A DNA stretch of 64,000 nt, taken from assembly GCF_000143415.4 (NCBI RefSeq), contig NW_003314284.1, positions 1,572,434 through 1,636,433 on the forward strand, in the 5' to 3' direction. How positions within the stretch are numbered: position 1 is the first letter of the stretch; every line of letters starts with the position of its first letter. Below are positions 20,933 through 32,665 of the stretch, in pieces. The notes below the pieces were generated by a model. That model did no database searches, was not told the origin of the DNA, and was given only the letters and a program-made list of their open reading frames with translations. The translations under genes were made by a program, and so were the position numbers. This DNA is from Selaginella moellendorffii. Taxonomy: Eukaryota; Streptophyta; Lycopodiopsida; Selaginellales; Selaginellaceae.

Positions 20933-22498
20933 ATGGATAGATCGCTCGTGACGCTGGTCCGAAACGCGAGTGATTTGCTCGAGTTGGCGAAGGCTCGCGA
21001 GCTCGTTGTTTCGAGCGGCCACGGCGACGATCGCTTCCTGGCCAATCTCCTTGTCCAGAGATACGGCAAATGCGGCAGCGTGAGAGACGCCCGGGCAGTC
21101 TTCGATGGGATTCGCTCGAGAAACGCCTTCTCCTGGGCGATCATGCTGGCGGCCTATGTCCAGAATGGACACGACTCGGAGGCGCTGGATTTGTTCGCCC
21201 AGATGAGCAGAGAAGGTGCCCAGCCGGACGAGTTCGCGTTTGCCAGCGTTCTCGGGGCGTGTGGGAACCTGAAGCAAGGCAAGGCAATTCACGCACAGAT
21301 CGAGAGCTCTGGATTGAGGCCTGACGTCGTGCTTGGAACTGCGCTCGTCAACATGTATGCAAAGTGCTGGGCAGTGGAGGAAGCAAAGGTGATGTTCGAC
21401 CAGATGGCCGAGAGGAACGTAGTTACGTGGACAGCCATGATCACGGCGTTTGCCCAAGGTGGGCTTTTGCACGAGGCACTACAGGTGTTGAAAGGGATGG
21501 ACTGCGAAGGCCTGAAGCAGAACGACGTGACTTTTATCAGCTTGTTGGGAGCTTGCTCTTCTGCTCAAGACGTCCACCGAGGCCGGGAAGTTTACGCTCG
21601 AGCAGTGGCTTGCGGCTACCAGTCTCACACCGCTGTGCAAAACGCCGCCGTCAACATGTTCGTCAAGTGCGGGAGCGTTCCCGCTGCGAAAAGTGTTTTC
21701 GAGGTGATGGAGACGAAGGATCTCGTGTCGTGGAACGAGATGATCGCGGCATTCACGCAGAAAGGCCTCGACGACGACGCCGTGGAGCTTTTCTGGAGAA
21801 TGAACTTGGAAGGCTTCCGTCCCAACGATTTCACTTTCAGCAGCATCCTGGGCTCCTGCTCGGTCGAGCAAGGTACTGTAATCCACCAGTGCATTGCTTC
21901 CAGCGTCTTTACCTCCGATACTACGGTGCAGAACGCGCTGCTCAACATGTATGCCAAAGCCGGGAAGATCCAGCGCGCAAAGGACTTGTTCGATGGGATC
22001 CAGAAGAGGACTCTGGTTTCCTGGACGACCATGATAACCGCGTACTCTCAGCATGGCCGCCACGAGGAAGCCCTCGAAATCTTCAAGAACATGATCCTGG
22101 AGGGGTTTGAGCCGGACGATATCACCTTCATCAGCATTCTCAACGCTTGCTCCCATGCGGGACTGCTCTACCAAGGTTGGTTCTACTATACGTGCATGTC
22201 CGAGGATCACAAGCTCCCCGTGTCGCAGGAACATCACGCGTGCATGATCGATCTGCTCGTCAAAGCGGGCTGGATGAGTCATGCGGAGGACTTCCTGCGG
22301 AGGCTGCCCAGCCATTCCGACCCGATCCTGTGGCGGATTCTACTGAATGCGTGCTCCATGCACGGTGAAGTGGCGAGAGCAGCGCGGGTTACCGAGATCA
22401 TGTCCAAGCTGGAGCCCAACGACGACTCGCACCTCGTTTTGCTGTCCAACGTGTACAAGACGAGCTTCTCTCAAGGTTTCAGAGTCCTGGGCGGTTGA
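20933..22498 (+). CDS. PLS-class PPR protein ending in a broken E2 motif
   Basis: A single exon of 521 codons. PPR helix pairs follow the S-P-L order: S at about 33-63, P, L, S, P, L, S, P, L, S, P, then L2, S2 and a complete E1 motif (ILWRILLNACSMHGEVARA, about 459 on). E2 starts as HLVLLSNVY but then departs from the consensus and stops at 521; there is no DYW deaminase domain. Such proteins bind organelle RNA base by base and guide C-to-U editing in chloroplasts or mitochondria. Without DYW it would need a partner deaminase. A GT at about 22470 and AG at 22534 could extend it, but the added residues do not look like E2 or DYW. No clear transit peptide was seen at this ATG. Confidence 0.85.
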   Translation: MDRSLVTLVRNASDLLELAKARELVVSSGHGDDRFLANLLVQRYGKCGSVRDARAVFDGIRSRNAFSWAIMLAAYVQNGHDSEALDLFAQMSREGAQPDEFAFASVLGACGNLKQGKAIHAQIESSGLRPDVVLGTALVNMYAKCWAVEEAKVMFDQMAERNVVTWTAMITAFAQGGLLHEALQVLKGMDCEGLKQNDVTFISLLGACSSAQDVHRGREVYARAVACGYQSHTAVQNAAVNMFVKCGSVPAAKSVFEVMETKDLVSWNEMIAAFTQKGLDDDAVELFWRMNLEGFRPNDFTFSSILGSCSVEQGTVIHQCIASSVFTSDTTVQNALLNMYAKAGKIQRAKDLFDGIQKRTLVSWTTMITAYSQHGRHEEALEIFKNMILEGFEPDDITFISILNACSHAGLLYQGWFYYTCMSEDHKLPVSQEHHACMIDLLVKAGWMSHAEDFLRRLPSHSDPILWRILLNACSMHGEVARAARVTEIMSKLEPNDDSHLVLLSNVYKTSFSQGFRVLGG

Positions 22499-22581
22499 AG
22501 GATGACAAGCTGCTTCGTTCATTCTACTTAGCAGGAGAAGTATGGACCAGGAATTCGTTCATCACGCAAACAGGCAAACAT

Positions 22582-24439
22582 TCACGTATTACTAACTGTG
22601 TCTTCTTGTCTTACAGGAGTAGCCGCTGCCTCTACCTCTGGCGCGGCTTTCTGTTCCATGCTCTCCGGAAGGTCAGAAATCTGTTCAGACGCCTCAAAGA
22701 ATTCTTCCGGTTTGACTTCTTCCTGGCCTTGTGCAGCGGTACTCGCATTTACTGAAGTATCGACGTCTGGTGATGGCTCGACGTGTAATTCTCCAGCATC
22801 CAAAGATACGTCGGCAGCAGCAGCCTGATCACGAGCAGGTTCGCCTTGTCCACTTTCTTCCTTGCTTTGGGCGTTCCTGGCCTCGTCAGGATCCAGAGCC
22901 CCAAAGTCCACCTTCTCACTTGAGGCTTTATTACTACCCTCTGCAGCGTCCGCCGTACTTCGAGGTTTCGATGCTCCCGTCTCATTCGTGTCGACGTTGT
23001 TTTCAACCTGCGCAATAGATATATCACGAGTACAAAGATATCGTAAATCAATCGTACCTTCTGAAGGATATCGGTGTCTCCACCACTGTCGCCTACAGGT
23101 TCGATGCTCTCGCTGTTTTCATCCTTGCCATTGTTTCCACCAGGTACTGCTTCGTTTCCAGCTTCAGCCGCAGCTTCATCGTTTTCAACTTCATTCTTAC
23201 CATGAGGTACTGCTATTGCTTCGTTTCCAGCTTCAGCAGCTTCATCGTTTTCAGCTTCATTTTTACCATGTGGTACTGCTACTGCTGCTTCGTTTCCACC
23301 TTGAGCCGTAGCTTCATCGTTTTCAGCTTCATTCTTACCAGGTGGTACTACTTCCTCTTTTCTTTCATCCTTACCAGGTGGCACTATATCCTTGTCGTGA
23401 GCAGGTCCTGCTTCTTCGTCCTGACCAAGTGGTACTCCTACTTCTTCGTTTCCAGCTTCATCCTTACCAGGTAACGCAACTACTTCACTTCCAGCTTCTT
23501 CCATACCCGGCGGTATTACTACGTCTTTTTCAGCTTCATCCTGTACCGCTTCCTTCTTACTAGCTACTGCTTCTTCTTCCTCTGCCCCTTTGGAAGTGGA
23601 CGTCTTCTCTTCAACCACTCGGCCTTGGCCGGATCCAACAGCCCCTTCGCCTCCGAAGATCTCGATCTCAAACTTCTCCGACTCCTGTGGCTTGAGGACC
23701 AGCTCGAACTTGTCGGATTCCTGCGTTATCAGATCAACCTGCTTCTCGTCCACTTGCTCTGATCCACTGTCAGCCGGGGGGGCAACGGAAACAACTTCCT
23801 CTTTATTTGCTGGTGCTGGTGAAGCGTCAGCTGGTGGAGATTTGTTAGACTCGGAAATCTCGGGTGTGCTCGGCCGCTCCTCCTCAACATGCTCGACTTT
23901 CTGTGGTGGGGCTTCGCCTCCTTTCACAGCTCCAGTGCCTTCCTCATCAGCACTAGTGGGATCAAGCTCTTGCTTCTCGATCTCAGCAGGAGCAATGACA
24001 CCACCAGCATTTCCAGATCCTTCCTCCTTGCTGCTATCCTCGGCTATTGTCTCCAAAAGGACCACGCCACCCTCGACCGCTGCTGCTGCCTTGTCCGTCG
24101 TCTCCTCCTCCTGCTCCTCGGCGGAGCTATCTTCCTCTGGAATCCGCTTGAGCTGCCCGTTCTCCTCTTCGTCCTCCCGCTCCTCGTCCTGTCACAACGG
24201 CAAAGACAAAAGGTAACCATTTTTATCTTGAAACATATCTCACTCACTCGCTCACTATCACCTCCTCTCTACAGGAGCAACAATTTTCTCTCTACCTTTG
24301 CGAAGAGCTGCTGGAGGGAACGATCTGATCCCTTAGCCGGGGTAGCAGCAGCTGGTGTAGACTCTCCAGGATGGCTATCCGTCTTGGGCTTTTCAGCTGG
24401 AGGATCCACCGCTACTGGCTTGCTGATACACTTCCCCAT
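22582..24439 (-). CDS. predicted dually acylated acidic disordered protein
   Basis: Three exons joined in phase 0 (24439-24296, 24188-23058, 23007-22582; introns 107 and 50 bp) give about 566 residues. It starts MGKCISKP: Gly2 with Ser6 and Lys7 fits N-myristoylation and Cys4 fits palmitoylation, so the N terminus is probably on a membrane. The rest is very rich in Glu, Ala, Gly, Lys and Pro and should be disordered. Residues about 240-390 hold imperfect tandem units built on VPxGKNEAENDEA and GNEA. Two related segments, QESDKFELVLKP and QESEKFEIEIF, lie near residue 200. No known domain was recognised. A GTAAGA at about 22620 could be another donor, so the C terminus is uncertain. It converges on the PPR gene, 83 bp apart. 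Confidence 0.7.
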
Positions 24440-26640
24440 ATTCGAATGGAGGGAGGGATACGGATTTGGCAGAAGCACACACCTGGCCGGAAAGACTACA
24501 CCAAGACAATGGCAGCAGAGAAAATTCGAAGACCCTCTTCTAGTCCGCCAGGCGCAAGTCTTTAAACTCTGGCAGCCCAGCACTTAAAGAAGCTACTGAG
24601 AGTAAAGCAATGCTCGCCTCGGCCACCATTACCGTATCTCAGGCTTTGGATCCTCCCGGAGTTTCCCGGAGCACGGCGGCACTGGCAGAGAGTGGCACAG
24701 ACAAGAGCGAGCTAAGATTTGAACAAGCTCTACATTCTTTCTCCCATTTTATTGCCACCATGGCCGCTGCTGTGCTGCGACTGCTGCTACTGGCCACTGG
24801 TGCCAGCAGCCCTTATGGACAAAACTCTGGTGGTTTTTTAGTATTAAACATTTTTTTTTGCTTTAGAGTGTTCCTTGTTCTTATTCTTATTGCTAGCTTT
24901 CAAGAACAGTACTTAGTATCAAACAAATTTTTCTTGCAGAAAGTGTAACCTTAGCTTGCAATCCAGCAACTTTGCTTCTGGTCGTTTTCGCCAAGATGCA
25001 TAAAAGATAAAAACCAACCCAGCGCAGGTCCTTCAAAGGCAAGACAGGAGAAGCGTACGGACACCTGATCCTGAGAGATATGCTGTGTACGAATATCTCC
25101 TGTGGAAGAAAAACCCGCTTAGTAGCTCATGACAAGTCCAGCTCGAAAAGAAAGTTTTTAACTTTCCAGGCTGTACCCTCGTGAAAAATCCAGCTCACGC
25201 GAAACTCTGATCTTTCATTTTGAAAACACTCCTCCATGGATCTAGCAAAGAGCAGTCAGATCGATTTTTTATCAGCTGGAAAAAAGCTATCCCAAGTTAC
25301 CTTGTTGCTTTCCATCGCTTGCTTTTCTCTTTGTGTGGTGTATGGAGAATGCCAGCGCCCTTGTTGACCCCCAAAAGGAAGATGGAGTCAAAGTTTTCAC
25401 CTTTTTTATTCTCTTCTGGAGGAGTCTGGACAGAATGATTTCTCCGAGAGCCCAGAGTGGCATCGTGATGAGCTCAGGTAGTGATTTACAGCCACGCCAA
25501 TTATCAGCACCAGTATCACCTTGATCACTCTCATGTGCTTCTCGTTTCTCAGCCACTTGAACTTTTGGCTCGGAAACCCCGGCTTCTTCCCTTCTGCTTT
25601 TGCCAAGAGTGAATGGCGTAAGAATGAGCCTGGAATGAATGGATGGGGAGAAAAGTCTACCCTTTCTTCCTCGCCTGTTTTTCGCCTCACAGCTAGCCAA
25701 AGTACAGTGCAAGAGCCGTGCTCGTCAGGGTGATCACGTTTTATGGCATGCTGAAATCGGGTGTGGCCAGTTGCATCAATGAAACTTCGCTATAAATTTG
25801 CATGGGACGCCGTCTCTGTAAAAGAAGAGCAAAATAGTCAGAACTGCTTAACACACGGCACTTTGGGAAAGTGATAAAAAGTTTGCATCCGGAGGATGCT
25901 TGTCGACATGAAGAAATCCGTGCTTGAAGAACAGCAATATGAAGATCTCTTCCAAAACAAACCAGCAAGATCACAAACCTTGTCATATTAAATTGTCAGA
26001 CTTACGGCCTGGGTTGCAATAGAAACTAGCAGAGTCTATCGGAGCAGCAGCTTTGCGATCTTCTGCTGGTGTGAACCTCATAAGTCTGGCCACGCAGAAC
26101 TCCTTGTTACGGCCATCCAACGATACAAACGACATACCACCGAATCATCTGGAGGACCATAATACATACCACAGTAATCATCTGGAGAGTAACAGTCCCA
26201 TGAACCATCATTTGATCGACGATGATCCCCTTGCATTCCCGCTGCCAGCCAAGTACCGGCTTGTGTAGAACCGACCCCAAGCCGGAACCAAAACCAAGTG
26301 AACCAAGTGATGACCGCAGAACTCCAAGTGATGCCGAGATCCCCAACTTCATACTTGAGTAGAAGAGAGCCTTAAGGGGAGGCAAGCCGACTTAGAGCAG
26401 AGCTAAGACTGAAAACAATTGTCCGTGAAGTTTCTTCGTTGAGTCTCCATCTCCTCCTTCCCTTCCAGCTTTAAGCCAGTCTTGCACCTAATCTTCTGCT
26501 GCTGGCTTTCGCAAAACACTATCAAGGTTTGCTGGACATCTTTGTCTCGCCTGTCCTCAGCGTCACTGGAAGTGATATGAGAGTGATTTCGAATCCAAAC
26601 ATCAAAAGGCTCCACTCCCGCATAGATGTATGTGTTAACT
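24440..26640. other. intergenic, no secure gene
   Basis: Promoter region of the acidic-protein gene at the left. Several frames of 60-140 codons overlap one another on both strands, none with a known domain. One minus-strand frame near 25532-25406 starts MRVIKVILVLIIGVAVNHYL, a signal-peptide-like segment, and continues only 22 residues; another at 25986-25741 starts MTRFVILLVCFG. They could be small secreted peptides or chance. The sequence AATCATCTGGAG occurs twice near 26140-26190. Confidence 0.35.
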
Positions 26641-28230
26641 GTAAATTGGTGTATGGTTGTCCATGTTGGTATGGTTTTTTTATATAATTTAAATGGTTAT
26701 TCTTAAACTTCATATAATTTTTATAGCCCAGATATTGTATAGTTTTTATTCATTGTTCCAAGTGGTCATCTAAATAGTTTTCTAGAGCTTGTATACTATA
26801 TGACTATTTATATAGATTATAATGTGATTAACTATTCATGTCACAACTGACTATCCAATCTGCACTAGTTTAGTACCCAATTCCTATGATTTTCCATTTG
26901 TAAAATCTATATTTCCTTTTTGTTAGTAGAGCTATTATAAGCCCATAGCAGCCAGTATCAAGCTGTAAAGAAATGATATCTCCAACTTGTGTACATTTGA
27001 AAATGTTAAATTGCCTATGTAAGTAAATAAAAAACTTAACATCACTCACCAAAATTTGTGAGATGGATCATCCAAGTATATAGGTTCTTGGTAGCCTATC
27101 AATACTTTTCAACCATTTTATGCATATGTTTTGTGCTAATATAATCTTAATAACATTAGGCAAACCTTCCCTAAATTTCCACTGTATCCCCAATTGAAAC
27201 TCATATTATTTTATTATTGTTAAAAAGCACTTCCAAAATTATTTATGAAACCATATTTAAAACCATATGAAAATGCTACCAAGAGGTATCATAGTGAGAG
27301 AGAATGCAACTTCCCTCAATAAGCTCTTAATAGGAAGATGATTCAAAATTCATAAAACTATGTTAAAATGTGCCATTTAATGTGTTTTTCTACCTCTAGC
27401 CTCCCTTTAGAAATGTGACATTTAAGAAACAAAAGAATAAAAATAAAAAGTAAATACCAAGCCTTGAACATTATACTTAGCATATCTGTAATACTTTGTT
27501 GTGAAATAAGTTTCAATGTGGCCACTAACTTCAGTTGAGAAGATCTTGTTGACTAATGTATAACATACATTTCTTGAGAATTGAAAATATAAAAACATAA
27601 TAAAAGCTATAAAGATTAACATACTTGGATTTATAACCACTACATTTGTGTTTGCCTTCAAGATAAAGCCATTCACACAACAGGTTGTGCATAGAGTGAT
27701 ATTTACTTTCACTGTGTTCAACGAGCTCCCTTTTTCCAAACTAAACACAACTTTACATTCTATAATTATTGCCTTGGTAAGTATTAAATGACTAATAATT
27801 ATGTTTAAACATACTTTCTAAGTTGGAGATCCATATTTGCTTTGTTGTTTCCACAACTCTAAGGCTATGGATTGCAAGGGCACAATAACAAAACCTCTAT
27901 CTACAAAATATCTCCTCATGCTGTTTTTGGTGTAACAAAGTAAGATCCTAAGATTTTCTTTAGTCTCTTCAACTTACTTTGCTTTCCTTATTTATAAATC
28001 ATTCTTTGCAAGTAAAACCATACCAAAAATTAATTCATACCTTATATATTTTAAGCATATTATTTCCATAGCTACACATTAGTAGGGATAATATGCAAAG
28101 CACTAAAATCATTAAGAGTGTGTGCAACTTCCCACACTCTCCAGATGCTAGTACTAAAATCATTTCATTTTCCTCCATATACCATTGCCTTTCATTAGAG
28201 TTCTTTATATCACCATTGTTAACTATATAT
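26641..28230. other. AT-rich stretch, no gene seen
   Basis: No domain or RNA gene was recognised. The largest frame (27748-27422, minus) is AT-rich and hydrophobic and has no motif. Confidence 0.35.
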
Positions 28231-28234
28231 AGGT

Positions 28235-28360
28235 TTTTGAATTTGGATTTCTTGGGAGGTCATCTAACTTAGTATTACTCAAACTTAAAAACACTTAACC
28301 CCAAATATCCTAAGATTTTTAACCATTTACAAAAAAATGGTGCACTTTTGTTTATGAGTT
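28235..28360 (-). repeat. 5S-rRNA-derived sequence, copy 1
   Basis: On the minus strand 28310-28240 aligns with plant 5S rRNA from about base 30 to 105: GGTTAAGTGTTTTTAAG (box A region; 5S has AGTTAAGCGTGCTTGGG), GAGTAATACTAAGTTAGATG, then ACCTCCCAAGAAATCC. The A+T gain is mostly transitions. The sequence at 28370-28400 just beyond matches the polypurine-side end of family A (8880-8910), so this copy may lie in an LTR of a related element. Confidence 0.65.
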
Positions 28361-28450
28361 CTTTTTTTCGACATCCTCATCAATGCATACTTAACCTAGA
28401 AAATTGTCAAATGAAAGCTAATAATTTAAACTTGTGGGAAATACATATAC

Positions 28451-28623
28451 TGTGAGTGCCTGGAATATAGAAAGGGAATACAGAAATGTGCATATTAATT
28501 AGCCCAAAAACCTTAGCTTATATATAGGAGTGAGTGGTCCAGATTGAAACCAATCCGACGGCTACCAAAATCCCACTACACTAATATTAGTATACGGCAT
28601 CGTAACCGTACACTTGGCCCTCA
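28451..28623 (-). repeat. gypsy LTR, left (3' LTR)
   Basis: 173 bp reading TGTGAGTGCC to GGCCCTCA on the plus strand; paired with 33831-33997. Confidence 0.9.
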
Positions 28624-28657
28624 CATCATCCCCTCCTCTCGGGATAATGGAAGACCA

Positions 28658-28999
28658 TCAGGGTTCTCTTGAAGATGGGCCGGGGTCCGGAGGAACGTCA
28701 GGAGGAGGCATCGGTGGATTTGTAGGTGGTATTAACTCCTCCTGATCCCTTTGTACGAAGTGTTTTAGCTGTTGCACATGCACAATCTCTGGAGGATCGG
28801 CCTGCTGAACGTCATGCCGAACCTCATAAACTTGTGGTCCAATTTGCCGCAACACCCGATACGGTCCTTTCCATTGCGCAAGAAGCCCCTTAGATAAACC
28901 ACGTACCATAAGATGGGGAAAACGGACTAACACCAAATCATCCACTTTGTACTCTGCAGGTGGACGATGATGGGAGTTGTAGCGCCGTTGTTGTCCCAC
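28658..28999 (-). pseudogene. gypsy integrase C-terminal GPY/F module
   Basis: Reads DDLVLVRFP, then LAQWKGPYRVLRQIG, the DNA-binding GPY/F module that ends gypsy integrases, followed by a proline-rich tail. No chromodomain follows. It is separated from the integrase core by a stop near 29098. Confidence 0.85.
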
Positions 29000-29098
29000 T
29001 TGTACGCGGCCTAAGTGTTTGGCAGACTCTGCTCAGACAAGTGGAAGAATGCTTGTCAAATACTGATCCCATGATCTAGCATCGGTAGCACGTGGCAA

Positions 29099-30046
29099 TC
29101 ACGAAGGTAAACCCAGCTCCGTTGGTAATATTGGATCATGATCATATAAGAGTTTATATGGTGAAGCACTAATAGAACTCTGCACCCTTGTAACATATGC
29201 ATACCGAAGAGACGGCAAATAACCATCCCAATCCAAATGCTGAAAGTTCACATACTTCGCAATCATCCCTTTGAATGTCCGAACAAGCCGTTTCACCAGA
29301 CTGTCTGATTGTGGATGATAAACACTCGTGAAAGTGTGGCATATCCCCAACCGAGATGTCAAAACATGAAATGCCTCAGCTATAAATGCGGGACCATTAT
29401 CCGAAAGAATCTGCTCTGGACAAGAATGCTGGAACACCACTCGATTGAGGAGGAAGTATCCAACAGCAGTTGCAGAGGCACTAGCAAGAGCACCAACTTC
29501 CACCCAACGAGTCAAGTAGTCAGAAGCAATAATAACATACTCATTGCCAGCAGTCGATCGTGGAAAAGGTCCCATAAAATCAAATGCCACTAACTCAAAC
29601 GGATGGGAAACCGCAATTGACTCTAACCGTCCTTCCGCAGCACGAGGGGGAGTATTACGAGCTTGGCACCAAACGCAGCTACGCACATACCGGATAATAT
29701 CATATCGCATCTCCGGCCAATAGAAAGACCTGCGCAGCTTCTCGGTGACACGACGGTGTCCCATATGCCCACCTAGAACAGGAGAATCATGGTAGGCATG
29801 GAGAAACCGCGGAATAAACACCGAAGGCACCACTAGCCGTAAATGATCATTAGGATCCGTCCCCACAAAATAAAGAAGGCCATCGTCAAGGCGATATTGA
29901 GAATGTAAATGCCGGAAAGGCAAGTCATCAGCAAGTGATGCAGGATTCTCAAACCCATCTCGAAGCCTCCGAATCCATGGCTCAATCTTTTGAGCCTCGC
30001 GAACCTCATCAAGAGAAGGTAGATTTTGCTCTGCACCTTGTGGACA
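29099..30046 (-). pseudogene. gypsy integrase core
   Basis: Carries the HHCC zinc-binding part (HDSPVLGGHMGHRRV, CVWCQ) and the catalytic region. The first two acidic residues are in place (AFDFMGP and LSDNGPAF), but in the HPQSDSLVKR segment the third, glutamate, is lysine, a single G-to-A change. With DDE reduced to DDK the enzyme should not join DNA ends. A stop at 30047 cuts it from RNase H. Confidence 0.9.
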
Positions 30047-31285
30047 CTAAACGTCAAGGACAGCAACCGCCGACGGCACAAAATCCTCATCTAGAAAATC
30101 CACAGATGCTGGAATAATAGGTTCGTCAGAAACATGAGAAGTGAGTGGAGAAGGAAGAGGAGCTCGAGAAAGGGCATCAGCATCAGCCATAGAACTTCCT
30201 GGGCGATGAACAACATCGAAATCATATATCTGAAGCTTCAAAGCCCATCGAGCCGTACGACCAACCAGGTTCTTCCGCTTCAATAATGAAGTAACAGCAG
30301 CATGGTCACCTTCAAGTAACGTCCGAGAACCATGTAGATATGTATGAAGTTTTTCAAAACCCCAGACTGCTGCTAAACACTCCTTCTTCGTCGTGGAGTA
30401 GTTCATCTCCGCTGGTTGTAATGTACGGCTTATGTATGCAATGAGATGGCACTGACCAGGCACACTCAAGCTCTCTTGCATCAACACACCTCCAAGACCA
30501 ATGTCAGAAGCATCCACGTGCAAAATAAAAGGTCGAGTGTAGTCAGGATATGCCAAAACTGGAGGAGTCGTCAATAGTTTTTTGAGATCCACGAACGCCC
30601 GCTCACAATCCGGAGACTAGATGAAAGATGACATTGATAACTTCAGCAACGCTCGCAATGGTGTAGTGCAATCGGAAAGATGATGCACAAAACGACCGAG
30701 ATACTGCACCTTACCCAAAAAGCGTTGCACATCATTCACACACTTCGGAATAGGGAACTTTAGAACAGCCACAAGTTTGTCAGGATCAACTTGCAAACCC
30801 TCACGAGAAATATGGTATCCAAGATAAGTTGTGTCCTTGGACCCAAACACGCACTTTGACCGCTTCAACTTTAAACCAACGTCGCGTAGCCAATCCAACA
30901 CTTTACAAACATCACGAACGTGCTCCTCCCACGTCCCCTCCGAGTGGATCAAAATATCATCAATGAAGTCAGCAGTCACCTTCAGCATATCGCAAAGAAC
31001 CTCGTCCATCATTCACTGGAAAGTTGCTGGAGCATTGTTCAAACCAAACAGCATCACCAAGAACTCGTACAAACCAAATGGTATACGAAAAGCAATCTTA
31101 GGAATATCTTCTTCGGCCATCGGTACTTGCCAATACCCAAAAGCAAGATCTAATTTGGTGAACCAACGACTTCGCCTCAGACGATCCAAGAGATCAGCAG
31201 TGTGAGGAAGAGGATACATATCTGGGATTGTCACTTCGTTTAACGGACGATAATCGATGCAAAAACGAATACTCCCATCAGGCTT
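30047..31285 (-). pseudogene. gypsy reverse transcriptase and RNase H
   Basis: Reverse transcriptase landmarks: KPDGSIRFCIDYRPLN, LDLAFGYWQVPM and FIDDILIH, the last a variant of YVDD. RNase H follows with LHVDASDIGLGG, KKECLAAVW and DADALSR. A TGA after TFQ at about 31012 and a TAG at about 30616 stand where the family has Arg and Trp. The upstream part of the domain lies beyond the LINE insertion at 31848 onward. Confidence 0.9.
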
Positions 31286-31859
31286 CGTCACAAGATGCAG
31301 AGGACGACACGGCTGGGGGATTCAGGTCCAGTGGGACACGACCGGGGCGGAGGTAGGAGTCCCCGTGTGGGAGGCGCTTGGACATACTCGATGGGCAATA
31401 TGGCGAGCGACGGGAGTCCAGGCCCTTTGGGAAGCACGCAACCGGGCACACTTCGAAGGGACACAGGTCAGAGTATCACAGGTACTGGCAGAGTGGTGGA
31501 GACTTACACTGGCGGCAATACGGCTTCATCATGCTATCCTCCGGGACAGGGGGAAGCTCGAGAGGCTCGAGGAGTGGCAAAAAGCATGGCTGCCATGTTT
31601 TGGTAGAGGAGATCACAAGGAGGTTCGTTGGAGATGGCGCCCCCCGGAGTCGATCTTGCGGTCAGCACGAAGGGGGGACGTGGATCTGGACGAGATACGA
31701 CGGAGACGACCTCAGCCGCTTCTACTGCAGGCCTAGTCTCACTTTAGATGAGGGAGATCATCACTAGGTAGCATGAGCTTTGGGCAGCATGCCCAATTTT
31801 TGTATTAGTCCCTACGGGACATTGGGGAATGTACATACACGTTTCATCGTCACAAGATG
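31286..31859 (+). mobile_element. 5'-truncated LINE inside the gypsy polymerase
   Basis: The 12-bp sequence CGTCACAAGATG occurs at 31286-31297 and again at 31848-31859. The 550 bp between are GC-rich, unlike the host element, and on the plus strand encode the C-terminal tail of a LINE ORF2 (RWAIWRATGVQALWEARNRA then HFEGTQ, stop at 31736) and a 3' untranslated region ending GTTTCATC. A long target duplication, opposite orientation and missing 5' part are typical of target-primed reverse transcription. It interrupts the gypsy reverse transcriptase between the LVT and KPDG residues. Confidence 0.85.
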
Positions 31860-32665
31860 AGGTTCACATGCCCAAGGACTCCGCGACTTCCGAATAACAC
31901 CCTTCTCCAGCATTTTCTTGACGTTTGCTCGTAAAATCTTGATCTTCTTAGGTGACCGACGACGAACAGGAACCTTGATTGGACAAGCATCCCTGGTTGG
32001 AATCGGATGACGTGTGGCAATCTTGGCCCCAGACGATAGGTCAAATTCAAAGAGATCAAAATACTCCTTCATGAGCCGGTCAACTGCTGCAACACAAAGA
32101 TCGTCGGAGGGATCGAAAAAGGGAAAAGCAGAACAAGATGGAAACACAAAAGGAAAGAGTGGGGGAACAAAAGTAATGAAAGCAGAGGTAGAAGTAAAGG
32201 GACGAAGAGGTATGGAAGTGAAAGGAATGGATGAAACATAAGGAAGTATGAGACAAGGGGGAGAAGCCTCAAAGTCGCACTTGGCATGATTGCGCTGCAA
32301 CCAATCCATACCAAGAATGAGGTCAAAAGCTTGACTCGGCACCACCCGCAACGACTGCAACTTAAGCTCGAGATTGCCCACACGCACAACCAGGTCCACC
32401 TCATCCTGTGCACATGCATGTGTACGGCCATTGCCATAAAGAATGAAAACTGGTTCTGCCGCACGACGCAGGCAACAGGTCGAGCAATAGAAGATAAACT
32501 TAAACCTGTATCAACCAACACGGAGAGAATAATAGAAGACCTTTTGTTATAAAAACGAGCTTGGAAAGTAAACACTGGATGAACCGGTGCCGAGTGAACC
32601 CCTTGATGATACTCCCGAAAGAAAGATGGAGGGGTCACTAACTTATTCGCGCAAGGTCCCTCCAT
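31860..32665 (-). pseudogene. gypsy protease and start of reverse transcriptase
   Basis: Protease active site VLVDTG near 32510, then FDLILGMDWLQ near 32325 at the end of the protease, a linker, and the reverse transcriptase start MLEKGVIRKSRSPWACEPHL up to the LINE insertion. A frameshift separates the two protease halves near 32400. Confidence 0.85.

Noticed and set aside
21479-22315. 278-codon minus-strand frame under the PPR gene
   Set aside because: Antisense shadow of a GC-rich PPR exon; the plus-strand frame has clear PPR motifs.
31257-31767. Frames of 103-159 codons on the plus strand as possible independent genes
   Set aside because: They lie within the LINE fragment; one is its ORF2 tail fused by chance to gypsy sequence, the others are shadow frames.
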